Assembly: GCA_037951105.1 (NCBI GenBank)
Contig: JBAMJV010003237.1
Location: 62,001-126,000, forward strand
Source of the DNA: Echinarachnius parma
Taxonomy: Eukaryota > Echinodermata > Echinoidea > Clypeasteroida > Echinarachniidae
DNA length: 64,000 bases
Reading direction: 5' to 3'
Below are positions 51,444 to 61,860 of this stretch, piece by piece (the stretch's first letter is position 1; every line of letters starts with the position of its first letter). The translations under genes were made by a program, and so were the position numbers. The notes below the pieces were generated by a model. The model ran no database searches. It saw only the letters and a program-made list of their open reading frames with translations, and had not been told where the DNA came from.

Positions 51444-52330
51444 CAGACTGTCCCAGAAAAAACGAAACCGGGTTTCATGGCAGAAATTTTCTGTCATAAT
51501 GAATAATTTCTTTGATGATATATATATGTCTGAAAAGCTCTGTGTCTCTTCTTTCATTTGATGTACAACTTATGGCACATAATTTACGCAAGACTGAATT
51601 AGAACAATGGAAAGAGGTGTTACCAAAATTCGATTTGCGCGCAGAAATTGCAAGTTTGGGTGAGGTTTTGGGGTGAGTTTTAACCGTAGTAAACGTACTT
51701 ATTTTGAGAAAAGACAAACACCTCATAAAAATACATAATTTTATCTTTTATATGACACCTCATGATTAAAAAATAAATGATTTATGCCAGAGAACGAGTA
51801 CAATGAAATCATGCTTGATTCCAGCCCAAATGGGTAATTTTCCTGATCTAGCCTGTTTCCCATGGTTTCCCTGATCCCCATGTTTGTGTAAATTCACTCA
51901 TGCATCAAATTCCATTGTCAGGAAAGGTGAGCGACTTCTTACTCAACTTTCACTCATTTGGGCAGAAATCAGGCATGGTTTCATTGTACTCGTTCTCTGG
52001 CATAAATCATTAATTTTTTTAGCATGAGGTGTCATGTAAAAGATACAAATATGAACTTTCATGTGGTGTTTGTCCTTTTTAAAAATAAGTACGTTTACAA
52101 CCCTTAAAACTCACCCAAACTTAAAATGTATGCGTGCAAATGGAATATTGGTAACACCACTTTCCATTGTTCTAATTCAGTCATGCTTGAATTATGTGCC
52201 ATAAGTTGTACATCAAATGAAAGAAGAGACACAGAGCTTTTCAGACATATATATATCATCAAGGAAATTATTCATTATGACAGAAAATTTCTGCCATGAA
52301 ACCCGGTTTCGTTTTATCTGAGACACGGTG
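51444..52330. mobile_element. TA-flanked long-arm inverted element, copy F2
   Basis: Inverted-orientation sister of F1 (43372-44246), with the same ends and an identical 83-codon arm frame (51475-51726, - strand). TA at 51442-51443 and 52331-52332. It retains about 15 central bases missing from F1. It is inserted in the tRNA block spacer. Confidence 0.9.
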
Positions 52331-52571
52331 TATTGTTTGCATTACTTTTGTAGTATTCATAGATAGAATTTGACATCTGACCTTATTTCAGAAATAAGCA
52401 AATTAGCACATTATCGGTATAATGCTTATTAAAAAAGAGTTCTCAATGTTGCCAAGTTGGCAACAACGCTGAATTTTCTTTAGAAACCATCTGGAACATG
52501 AATAATACAAACAAAATTGGACTTATGAACATTTCTAGGCCCTATAATTAGAAACCGTCATCTAAAGGACT

Positions 52572-53363
52572 GGGCACAAACCTGGGGCATGAGATTCAAT
52601 CCATCTAAATGCAAGAATGTGAAGATTGCTCGTAGGAGGCAGGAAGAACCTACAAAGTATACATTGATGGGAGTCGACCTTGAGGAGAAGAAGGACATCC
52701 AGTACCTGGGAGTCCACATTCAACATGATCTCCGTTGGAACAAACAGACCGCACATGCAACCTCCAAGGCAATGAGGGTGTTGAACTTCATCAGAAGAAA
52801 TTTCCACCACTGTACACCGCATGTCAAGGAAAAACTGTACATGACATTAGTGAGACCTCATCTAGAATATGCTTCTGCTTCATGGGACCCATACACAAAG
52901 AAGAATATAAACGACATAGAAAGAGTTCAAAATAGGGCAGCAAGATTTGTGTCTAACACATACGGGGAAAATACCAGCATTTTGGACTGCGCTTCAAGAC
53001 AGAAGGAAATGTCATCGCCTAACCTGCTCTCACAAAATGCTGAACGGAAACCTGGACATCAAATGTATGAGGACTTCATTCAACCTAAAATAGCCAGAAA
53101 CCGAAGGGGCCATTCTCTACAGTACCAACAGCAACATACAAACACTGAGGCGTTCGCAAATTAATTTTTCGTTCGTACAACCACTGAATGGAATAAGCTA
53201 CTTCAATCTACAGTAAACCAGCCCTCACTTCATACATTCCAGAATGCGCTTGCTAAGGACCCTTCTGTCCTTACATGCCTTAGGGTCTAACCACTCTCTC
53301 GGACCCACCTCCAGTTAAAACTCCTATGGAGTATTTTGGAGGAATAAACTACCAAGTACCAAG
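52572..53363 (+). pseudogene. 5'-truncated non-LTR retrotransposon (RT C-terminal part and 3' UTR)
   Basis: Reads DWAQTWGMRFNPSKC, DIQYLGVHIQHDLRWN, FIRRNF, LVRPHLEYASASWDPY and IERVQNRAARFV, the region C-terminal to the RT palm in jockey/CR1-type LINEs. The frame then shifts near 52990 (ALQDRRKCHRLT resumes in another frame) and again near 53160 (TTTEWNKLLQ). The coding region ends at TAA 53288-53290 with SVLTCLRV. The 3' tail is CTACCAAGTACCAAG. The insertion splits an AAGGACT-TGTATTG site seen intact in sister units. Confidence 0.9.
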
Positions 53364-53546
53364 TATTGTTTATGACCATTGGATTGTGGAGCGTATTTCG
53401 CACGAGTAGTTTTACGTAACGTGCGGTTTTGGCTTTCGATTTTGCGTCTTGGCCTGGCTGTTTTACATTCACTTCAGATTTGTTACGCTCTAACAAGTCT
53501 AGTTTATACCTTTAAAAAGGGAATGATATTAAAGTTTACATCTCCT

Positions 53547-53619
53547 GTTCCCGTAGTGTAGTGGTTATCACGTGCGCCTAACACGCGCAAGGTCCCTGGT
53601 TCGAGCCCAGGCGGAAACA
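53547..53619 (+). tRNA. tRNA-Val (AAC)
   Basis: Same body as copies 1 and 2, but the anticodon loop is CTAACAC, giving AAC (read after deamination as IAC). T stem CCTGG/CCAGG perfect; acceptor with the fourth-pair C-A mismatch. T6 at 53623-53628. Confidence 0.87.
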
Positions 53620-53792
53620 ATGTTTTTTAAAATTATTTATTTATTCTCCTCTCTACATAGCTTTCTCTTTTTTGTGTATGACATTTTTACCTTCTCGGGT
53701 GCCTTTGCTTTTATTTTATTTTGTTTACTTTTCATGATCTCTATATTTTTAAGATTTTGACAAATTTTCCTCGTCAGAAACGTTCATCTTCT

Positions 53793-53865
53793 GATTCCGT
53801 CGTTTAGTGGTTATCACGTGAGCCTCAAACGCGCATGGTCCCCGGTTCGAGCCCAGGCAGAAACA
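53793..53865 (+). pseudogene. Val-type tRNA with CAA anticodon, variant 2 (decayed)
   Basis: Copy of the 50422 locus with the same GATTCCG acceptor, CTCAAAC loop and CAGAAAC 3' side, plus a further mismatch in the anticodon stem (TGAGC/GCGCA). Confidence 0.7.
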
Positions 53866-54106
53866 ATCATTTGAATCTCCTCTCTTCAATGTATTGTTCT
53901 TTTTCAAAATATATTTGTTAGATACATAAAGGTGTTATTATTTTTGTTTTACTTTACATGTTTTCTCTCTTTTCAAGATCCTGTACCCATAATAATTTGT
54001 ACGAACAACGTAATTTAACCCTCTATTTTAACTAACATAAATCGTTCAACTTCTGTTTAAAATTATAATTATATGATAGCGACTTCGTCAAAGTGTGTAA
54101 TCTTTC

Positions 54107-54179
54107 GCTTCCGTAGTGTAGTGGTTATAACGTGCGCCTCACACGCGGAAGGTCTCCGGTTCGAGCCTATGCGGAAACA
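54107..54179 (+). pseudogene. tRNA-Val (CAC) pseudogene
   Basis: Acceptor GCTTCCG/CGGAAAC mismatched at pair 2, TATAAC instead of TATCAC in the D arm, anticodon stem TGCGC/GCGGA weakened, T stem TCCGG/CCTAT broken. Confidence 0.7.
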
Positions 54180-54367
54180 GTGACCTCTTTTATTAATTAT
54201 TTATTTTCCTCTCAACATAACTTTCTCTTTTTTCTGTATGGAAATTTTACAAACTCGGGTGTTGCTTTTGTTTATTTTTACTTTAATGATCTCTATATTT
54301 TCAAGATTTTATTATAATTTAATTATAATTATGAGATAGATTTCTTCTTCAAAGTGTATAATCTTGC

Positions 54368-54390
54368 GCTTCCGTAGCGTAGTGGTTATC
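54368..54390 (+). pseudogene. Truncated tRNA-Val 5' third fused to a block leader
   Basis: GCTTCCGTAGCGTAGTGGTT plus ATC stops abruptly and runs into AAAAAAAGGTTCTCAATGTT, which is normally upstream of the next tRNA. This marks an unequal recombination or deletion breakpoint inside a tRNA gene. Confidence 0.85.
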
Positions 54391-54684
54391 AAAAAAAGGT
54401 TCTCAATGTTGCCAAGGTGGCAGCAACGCTGAATTTTCTTGAGAAACCATCTGGAGCATGAATATTATAAACAACATTTGACTTATGAACATTTCTAGGC
54501 CCTAGAATTAGAAACAGTCATCTAAAGGACTTGTATTGATTATGACCATTGGATTGTGGAGCGTATTTCGCACGAGTATAGTTTTACGTAACGTGCGGTT
54601 TCGGCTTTCGATTTTGCGTCTTGGCCTGGCTGTTTTACATTCACTTCAGATTTGTTACATTAGTTAGATTAGTTTACATCTTCC

Positions 54685-54757
54685 GTTTCCGTAGTGTAGT
54701 GGTTATCACGTGCGCCTCACACGCGCAAGGTCCCTGGTTCGAGCCCAGGCGGAAACA
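54685..54757 (+). tRNA. tRNA-Val (CAC), fully paired copy
   Basis: The best copy: acceptor GTTTCCG/CGGAAAC perfect, anticodon arm TGCGC-CTCACAC-GCGCA perfect, T arm CCTGG/CCAGG perfect, canonical A and B boxes, T5 at 54766-54770. Most likely functional. Confidence 0.93.
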
Positions 54758-54947
54758 ATGACCTCTTTTTATGAATTGTTTTGTTCTCCTCTCTACATAA
54801 CTTTCTCTTTTTTCTGTATGGAAATTTTACGAACTCGGGTGTTGCTTTTGTTTATTTTTACTTTAATGATCGCTATATTGTCAAGATTTTATTATAATTG
54901 AATTATAATTATGTGATAGATTTCTTCTTCTAAGTGTATAATCTTGA

Positions 54948-55020
54948 GCTTCCGTAGCGTAGTGGTTATCACGTGCGCCTCACACGCGCAAGGTCCCCGG
55001 TTCGAGCCCATGCGGAAAAA
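54948..55020 (+). pseudogene. tRNA-Val (CAC)-like, last copy
   Basis: Anticodon arm intact with CAC, but the acceptor GCTTCCG/CGGAAAA and T stem CCCGG/CCATG carry mismatches. TTTT follows within 4 bases. Weakly functional or a pseudogene. Confidence 0.6.
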
Positions 55021-55135
55021 TCTTTTGTTGTCTTTTTGGTTCGTGTTCCTTTCCTCCAAAAATGTTTGCATTTCGTATATTTAGGTAAAATACCAAATTA
55101 TGCATTGCCAGATGCTGAAATATATTACATACATA

Positions 55136-55676
55136 AACTGGGCTCCAAAAGAAACTTATCACTTTTTCAGAGCGACGCTCACTAAAATCCATAGCATCAA
55201 ATTAATTCATATTTAGACACAGATAAACTATCATTCTCCTTATGAAGCATATCTGAAAAATGAACAGTTTGCTTTTTCCAAAAAAGAGAAAAATGCCATG
55301 GAATCACTACAGGTCACTTTTCAAAAATCACAGAAACTGCTCGCTGCGAGCCTCCACGAAAGGCGGTCTATTCAGAACTTTCAATATAGCGATTCATTCA
55401 ACTTCAAAGCGGGTTATGTAACCACTAGACTAGGCTATTGTCCGTACCGAGCTCTGTGCCCGGAAAGCGAGCAGTTTCTGTGATTTTTGAAAAATTACCT
55501 ATTGCGATTTCACCTTATTTTATTCTTTGTTGACTAAAGCAAACATAATCGTTTTTTAGATGAGCTTGCTCAGGAGTATTTTAGCTAATCTATGCCCAAT
55601 TATGATTACTGTTTATGCTTTGGATTTTAATGTGTGTCGCTCTGAAGAAGTGATAAGTTTCTTTTGGAACCCAGTT
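55136..55676. mobile_element. Inverted-end element with nested internal inverted repeat
   Basis: Ends AACTGGGCTCCAAAAGAAAC and complement of AACTGGGTTCCAAAAGAAAC, continuing to CAGAGCGAC. Internally AAAAATCACAGAAACTGCTC (from ~55324) pairs with GAGCAGTTTCTGTGATTTTT (to ~55487). Non-coding. A TA target is possible but uncertain. Confidence 0.8.
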
Positions 55677-55834
55677 TTAGTTTTTAGAATATGATTGAAA
55701 AATAAAATATAAAAATATGTTAGACATTCTGGTACGTAAACAGTAATATCGGGGCTTTACAATTTATTATCAAACGGAATAATTATTAGAAAACAACTAT
55801 GAATGGAAGGAAATACATGGGGAAGAGGACATGA

Positions 55835-55888
55835 GTTATTACATTATTATTATTATTATTATCATTATTATTATCATTAATATTATTA

Positions 55889-55940
<52 letters not shown>

Positions 55941-56000
55941 CATTATTATTATTATTGTTCTTATTATTGTTATTATTATAATATTATTATTATTATTATG
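55835..56000. repeat. (ATT)n microsatellite
   Basis: ATT/TTA units with ATC and GTT interruptions. The poly-Ile open frame at 55831-56025 is an artefact. Confidence 0.95.
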
Positions 56001-56430
56001 GGTGGCATATATACAAATGATCTAGGCGAGCATAATAAGTATGGTCATGTAATGTGCTTGGAGAAAAAACACAGCCATTTAAAATGTACTTACAAAAGTA
56101 CAATTAGAACATACAATTTCTACAATCAACCTCGATCATAATTACATTATAGGTGTGTTGCAAAAAATTAATCATCACTGTCTTGTGTTGTGGGACAAAT
56201 AATGGGGTGTATAAAGTTACTAGCAGTACAAACAAACACAATATAAATCATTAATGCATGGCGGGCCATGGTATAATGTTTATAGTTACATGATAGTATT
56301 AGTAATAATCATAAGCGTACCCAGGATTTTTGTTCAAGGGGTGTGTTATTACGTCGGCAACAATTTCCGAGGCGGATGTAAACATGCTATAATTCGGAAT
56401 AGGTACGCATACTCAAAAGCTCAAAGCAAA

Positions 56431-56556
56431 ATGGCCGAATTATGCGCGTGTTTCAAAACCACCTCCGATTTCCAGTGGCGGCTAGTTGTAACAGTGATGG
56501 CGTTTTTCCTCTTTGGCTTTATCGAGATGGGCGTTGTGAAATCGTCTTTCAGTTGA
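56431..56556 (+). CDS. Possible fragment resembling transmembrane segment 1 of a monocarboxylate-type transporter
   Basis: The frame reads MAELCACF, then DFQWRLVVTVMAFFLFGF and IEMGVVKSSFS before a stop. W-x-VV, FF-x-x-G and G-x-x-KS spacing recalls the first membrane helix of MCT/SLC16 proteins. No splice donor follows in frame and no other transporter segment is seen. It could equally be a chance hydrophobic frame. Confidence 0.15.
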   Translation: MAELCACFKTTSDFQWRLVVTVMAFFLFGFIEMGVVKSSFS

Positions 56557-56851
56557 GCTCTGATCTTGGAACGATCGGGATGATTTATGCTCGATTTATG
56601 CCCTGTTTCATGTAATAACATTCTTTCTAGGTAGGCCGAATAATATAAAGAGTAGATCCACGTCTGGTTAATGATATCAATCTTGTTAATATTTTGCGAA
56701 CATTGAAACTATTTCTCAGTCGAGTTGTCTTCTATGACATGTAAGGAATTTGATTAAATTGCCTAGACATTAGAAGGAAAACAAAGTTCTTGTGTTATCA
56801 TTTGTAATCCAGTAGTTATTTTCTATCATGCTAAAATGTAATCAATCTTAA

Positions 56852-57233
56852 AGGGACTTAGTAACATTGTCCAAATCCTCAAAATCCAATTGAAATTCTA
56901 GCGGTTCCCTCATACCTTGTTGTATTCTTATTAACAAAAAAAAAGCACGGGACAGGTTTCGGTTTTTAAAATTTCCCTTTCGTAAAAAGATATTTACGAT
57001 TGAAGTGTTCAGATGTCAAATTATCCAATGGATCGTCAGAACTGTGTGCAAAGTGAGTGCAATGAGTTAGTGAATGTCACTTTGCATTATTGCTCATTAC
57101 TCGGCCATACCGTAAACAGTCTATTTAACTGGAAATTTTCACACAACACCCAGTGGACATATCAGATAACAACAATATACATTGTATCAACCACTCATCG
57201 CTTTTTGCACATGTTAACAAAGTTACTAGATCA
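56852..57233. mobile_element. MITE family B, copy 3
   Basis: TTAA at 56848-56851, then AGGGACTTAGTAAC; right end GTTACTAGATC. It shares the interior ATCCAATTGAAATTCTAG and CCAGTGGACATATCAGATAA landmarks with 10133-10507 in reverse order. Confidence 0.72.
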
Positions 57234-57599
57234 CGTTGTGATTCAAGTAGCAGACGTTAAACCGAGAGGGTGTCAATCAGCTGCCTGTGAGATTCGTACT
57301 CTTTTCCTTCCAAAATTTTGATGCAATTCAAAAAGTCTAATTACATCTCCGTTCTCTCTTTAAAAATTGACAAGTGACAAACTAAAATATTTGTATTCAG
57401 TTATTGACAAAGTAATTCCGTTATGTTTTGTGTGGGTTTTTTTTCCCAGGATGGCTGGCCTTCTCGATTAGTTACAGCAAGGCATTCATGGTCATCCATG
57501 CATTGGATTAGCTGAAATTGTCGGTTGCGTTTTGCTGATTCCATTCCGTTATGACTACACTCGACGCTAACGTACAAGGAAGAAAGAGCGAGAGTCCTA

Positions 57600-57850
57600 G
57601 AAAGACCGGGAAGGGCGTACGGGCACATTTTCTAGGGGGCCGAGGTCTTTTGCCCCAAAACCATCTTCCCAAATTTTACCTGACAAGCAGAAAAATAAAG
57701 GAAACGATTTTCTCACTAAAATATAAACATGCTTTTGCCCAAATATGATATGCCTTTCCCCAAATACTATTGTATATAAGTTTGCCCGAATATGACATGC
57801 TTTTGCCCGAATATGACCGTGTTCAAAACTCCAGGGGGGATACAGCCCCC
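57600..57850. repeat. TTTTGCCCAAATATGA-type short direct repeats
   Basis: CTTTTGCCCAAATATGA, GTTTGCCCGAATATGACATG, CTTTTGCCCGAATATGACCG and related forms recur at 20-40 base spacing, ending in an AACTCCAGGGGGGA motif. The same motif and ending occur at 47186-47250. Confidence 0.6.
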
Positions 57851-59526
57851 TCTACCGGTTTCGATCCCCGAGGGTAGCACATTCTTTTTTCAGTCAATCA
57901 ATAGAGTTGTTATTTACTGAAAATTGGGGGAGGGACTGAGGGTAAGGGTTCGGTTGTTTCAATCGTGGATCGATCTTCTTTTGACACTTTCTATCATATT
58001 TGCTTGATATCCCTTCTTAGGTAATAATTTTGTCGTGTGCGATCGTCATATTTTCTGAAATATACATGGCACGTTTTTTGTCTGTTTTAATTAACCTCAA
58101 ACATGTCGTAAACTAATTATTGGGTTGTTTATCGAACCAAGCCATGGGTTGTACTGATGGTTTTGAAATGACTGCCTGTTTACGTGTGAAGGCCCACGCT
58201 ATTTTATTTCCATTAGTAAATAGAGGGTTCTGGTAATAAGACCATTATAATCCTAGCCAATCGCCACATCCCTTATACTGGACAATCGTAATGTTCTCTT
58301 TCTTTATCGGTAGCATAGAAAGGGGGTATATAACGGCCTCTTGAGAGTGGCGTAGCTATAAGGATTGTTCAAATGGGGCGTGGGGAGGGGGGGGGGTATA
58401 CTGAGGGGCCTTGCATTTTGCATTGATGAGGGGGCACTTTAACCTGACAAGAAAAAGAAAAGAGTAAAAAAGGTCTTCACCTGTTTATAGGTGGGCGAAA
58501 ACTACTTCAAATAGCCATGACATCCATGATCTTGGGCAAAAATTATCATTTCCACCCTAAGAATTACATATTTAGGGCAGAAAATTATTAAATTTACTTT
58601 TAAAATTGCATGATTTATTATTTTGATCATTTTTTTGTTCTGCAAGCGGGAATTTTTTTGATGAGGGGCACTTGGAGGACACAGAAAATCTGCGGGAGCT
58701 AGCACGGCCCAGGCCTCCTCAGCACCCCCCCCCCCCCCCCCACCCTTAGCTACACCCTGCCCCCATATACTGGTAGCCATATAGACCATCGATCGATGGT
58801 AAGTCCACGTGGGTCCCATGATGAGTACAGCGTGACTTTCACTTGATGGCTGAGTTACCAGCAAAATAATATATAGTATACCCACAGTGATGACCAAATA
58901 AAAGTTTATTAAAGTCGCTTAATGGTTCCGAGAAAATAATGTTTTACTTCACAAAATGGCTATGTTGAAAGTACCGTCTTATCTCATTTTAGAAAAAAAT
59001 CAAAGGGCGGAAGTACCAGTAACGTATGGGCGGAAGGACAGGAAGTCATTCTTACTAAAAGTATAAGGGTTTGGAATTTAATTTGAATTGTTGGTCGTTG
59101 ACAATGTTTTGACAAAACAATTGTATAACTAAAATATAAATTAAATCCATATCAATGTTATGCTCTACAGAATAGCATGTCTTCACGGAGGAGCTTTTTA
59201 TCAATTGTAATTCTTGTTTTGACTGTTTTTACTAGATTTAAAATAACTAACTTTTTTGTATAAACAATTAACGGGCATTTATTTGCAAAAAAGAAATAAA
59301 TGTATGTATTTCTGGTACCAGTAGCTAAGCCTGTAATACTGCTTTGAAGTGTATTGCATTTAATACAAATTCATTTAATTGTGTAATCAATTACTGTATG
59401 CGTGGCGTTGATTGAAATCATTTATCAACAATTATATAATGTGTTAAACTATTATTTGAGCCACATATCACATGATAATACTAAAATAGTTTTTGTTTAA
59501 TTTGGCGCCGTATTATATGTTTCAAG

Positions 59527-59645
59527 CACGGGCGTAGACATGTCATTGATACCCATTCAACTGGGAGGGGGGGGGGGGGTGATCTGTTCATTCATCCCCC
59601 CCCCCCCCCAGTTGAATAGGTATTACGTAAGTCGCTACGCCCGTG
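59527..59645. mobile_element. Tiny hAT-like foldback element, 119 bases, 8-base target duplication
   Basis: GTTTCAAG at 59519-59526 is repeated at 59646-59653. Ends CACGGGCGTAG are a perfect inverted repeat. Inside, CCATTCAACTGGG pairs with CCCAGTTGAATAGG, and a G12 run faces a C13 run, so almost the whole element folds on itself. Confidence 0.88.
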
Positions 59646-60827
59646 GTTTCAAGAATATTTGATAAGAACTGAAGATGAGTAGATGTCGGCATATCATGGC
59701 GCCCATTATCGAATCTAATCTTTCAAGATTAGACTAATGAGAGCCAAGGCCTTTCTATCTTCTGCCTATAGAGTAGCAAGATTTAAAATGAAATTAATTT
59801 AAAATCATGTAAACGGGCCCATATTATAACGAATGGTAGAAATTTGTTTCGACGTTTTGATATTAGGGTTCTGTGTTCATACAGCTCCGCGTTCATAGCG
59901 ATGAGAGCGCCCCCTCAGTCATACTAACGTAAGGGTGGGCGAGGCAACCATAACACGAATTTGGCTATCAAAATGTAGGCCTACTAGTCGTGCAGCGACT
60001 CACGACTCGAGACTCAACACACATGTACAACTCATTCATGTTAAATTCATGAGGAGCGCTACATACTTGACTTAATCAGTGAGATTATCCTTTTACAGAC
60101 ATTCGTGCTCATGTAGTCTCTGCGTGTTGTTTTGATTATGAATGCATTTTTTATTTCCCTCCACTGCGCGTGCGCACTGGGAACAGTTTACACATGCAAC
60201 TTGCAAGGTCATTGCAAAGATAATTTATACGAAAGTGCAACTTGTTTTGAAGCCAGACGAGGAAGATAATAAGAATCAGTCGCTGGTAGTTTTCCACAGC
60301 CGTGCTCCACGTTTTCTCCCACCTGCCCCCCCCCCCCCCCTCTCTCTACCTCCATCCTCCCCTTCTCTCTCATCTCACCCCGGTTTTCCATCCTCAAATT
60401 GCCTTCGTTATCCATCCTCACCAGTCCCCCTCTCCCCCTTCATCTTTCTCTCTATTTCTGTTTCTCACTCTCCCATTTTCTCTTCCCTTTTCTGTGTTGT
60501 CTCGCCTGTTCAGTCATCCATCATTTTATCTCATAATTCCTACATATTGGGAGCCAAGGGAGCCGAAGAACATTTATCTAATGCTTCATTATTATTTCGA
60601 CCTTTCTTAATCATTTATAATTATTCCGTGCATTATTTACACATATATAAAAAAAAAGGCAGGAAAAAGCTAAAGATACATGGGTCTACTTTTCAGTTGA
60701 TATAAGACGATGAACATACCTTGAACAACATCGCGAGAGTAGGCAGTTGGCGTACGTGGTAGGGTCTAGGGGGGGGCCTTTTGATTCCATTCTAAAAACC
60801 AAAGTTGGATAACTGTTTCTTAAATAA

Positions 60828-61000
60828 AGATAATACTATAAATAAAGAGATAGGAAGATAATACTATAAATAAAGAGAATGTATAAAGATAATACTATAA
60901 ATAAAGAGATATAAAGATAATACTATAAATAAAGAGATATGAAGATAATACAATAAATAAACAGATATAAAGATAATACTATAAAATAAAGAGATATAAA
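60828..61000. repeat. 28-base minisatellite, six units
   Basis: AGATAATACTATAAATAAAG starts units at 60828, 60857, 60887, 60914, 60943 and 60971 with single-base changes. A GA and G-rich tract follows (61010-61060). Confidence 0.93.
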
Positions 61001-61750
61001 GAGGGTGGACAGAGAGAGAGAGAGAGGGGGGGGGGGGGGGGGGGGAGGGGGTGGGGGAGGGGGTAATATGCATTTTAAGATAGATGGGAAGTAAGAAAGA
61101 TATATAATAATGTATAAACAATTATAATACTGTAATATATATCTTCAATATGACACCAGCGTTTAATGAAAGTAACAGTGGTATAAGAAGTTAAGGCGAT
61201 GTGTTCTCGGGACAGACTGAATCTATATAATATAAGGCAATTGTCTTCTGACGTCATGTGACGTCATGCGTACCTTGGAATGATTTGAAGTGACTTATTG
61301 GTCCAGAAATAACATGGTTGCCATAGCAGCGTGTAGATTGCAGACGAGGGGTGGGTTAGAGGAGACAAAATCTGCACCTTGTTTTGAGGCCTTTCTTTAA
61401 GGGGACAAAAGCCAAGGGGAATACTATTGATAGTAACAATATTGACAAGCTATATATTAGACATGATTTAATTATGATTAAAACAAAAAGAAGAAGAAAA
61501 AATAGCATGTGGAAAAGACAACATGTGGAGAAAAAAAAACACCCACAGTCAATACATGTAGTGATAACAAGAACAAAATAAAATATGGTAAAATATAATA
61601 CTAATTTGAACAATTAAGTTCATCATGAACATCATAAACATGAAAAAAGGCCTGCGACTTATGTTGGTTACCGAATTAAATTCACACAATGGCTAAAATT
61701 TGATTACATAATTATTGAGATCAATAATTATTTCTACGATACATTTTTAC

Positions 61751-61860
61751 AGGGATAGTGAAGTTTTGGTGTAGAGGGCGCTTCACAAATAATTATTTTG
61801 CGAAGTGGAGGAAAACTCAATGTAGGAATTGCAATTGCACAAAAACATTCGATAAAAACA
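61751..61860 (+). mobile_element. Left-end fragment of family A MITE
   Basis: AGGGATAGTGAAGTTTTGGT then GTAGAGGGCGCTTCACAAAT match the complement of the right end of 26442-26870. The frame 61758-62018 is opened by this fragment and is not treated as a gene. Confidence 0.55.

Larger units (their letters stand above)
48969..55030. repeat. Repeated block carrying tRNA-Val-type genes
   Basis: A leader beginning ATTACTTTTGTAGTATTCAT (48971, 49756, 52339) leads through CTCAATGTTGCCAAGGTGGC and ATTGGATTGTGGAGCGTATT to each Val-type tRNA at 49382, 50172 and 53547. A spacer beginning TTTCTTTGAATATGCAAATT is found at 49480 and 51162. The first two tRNA units are 790 bases apart. A three-tRNA cassette (50172-50812) recurs at 53547-54179, 3375 bases on, the extra length being partly two insertions. 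Confidence 0.9.

Noticed and set aside
52589-53164. The 191-codon open frame taken as a host gene
   Set aside because: Its sequence is the C-terminal part of a LINE reverse transcriptase with two frameshifts, and the same family has another broken copy at 26422-27045.
48969-55030. CRISPR-like array, given the regular short repeats
   Set aside because: The repeats are tRNA genes with A/B boxes in eukaryotic DNA. No 20-50 base repeat/spacer pattern exists.
50197-55185. Short frames beginning MRLTRARS(L/P)VRA
   Set aside because: They are read through the tRNA-Val 3' half and are repeated wherever that tRNA is.
60142-60705. 187-codon Pro/Ser-rich open frame
   Set aside because: Pyrimidine-rich low-complexity DNA with a C run. 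No domain, no splice support.
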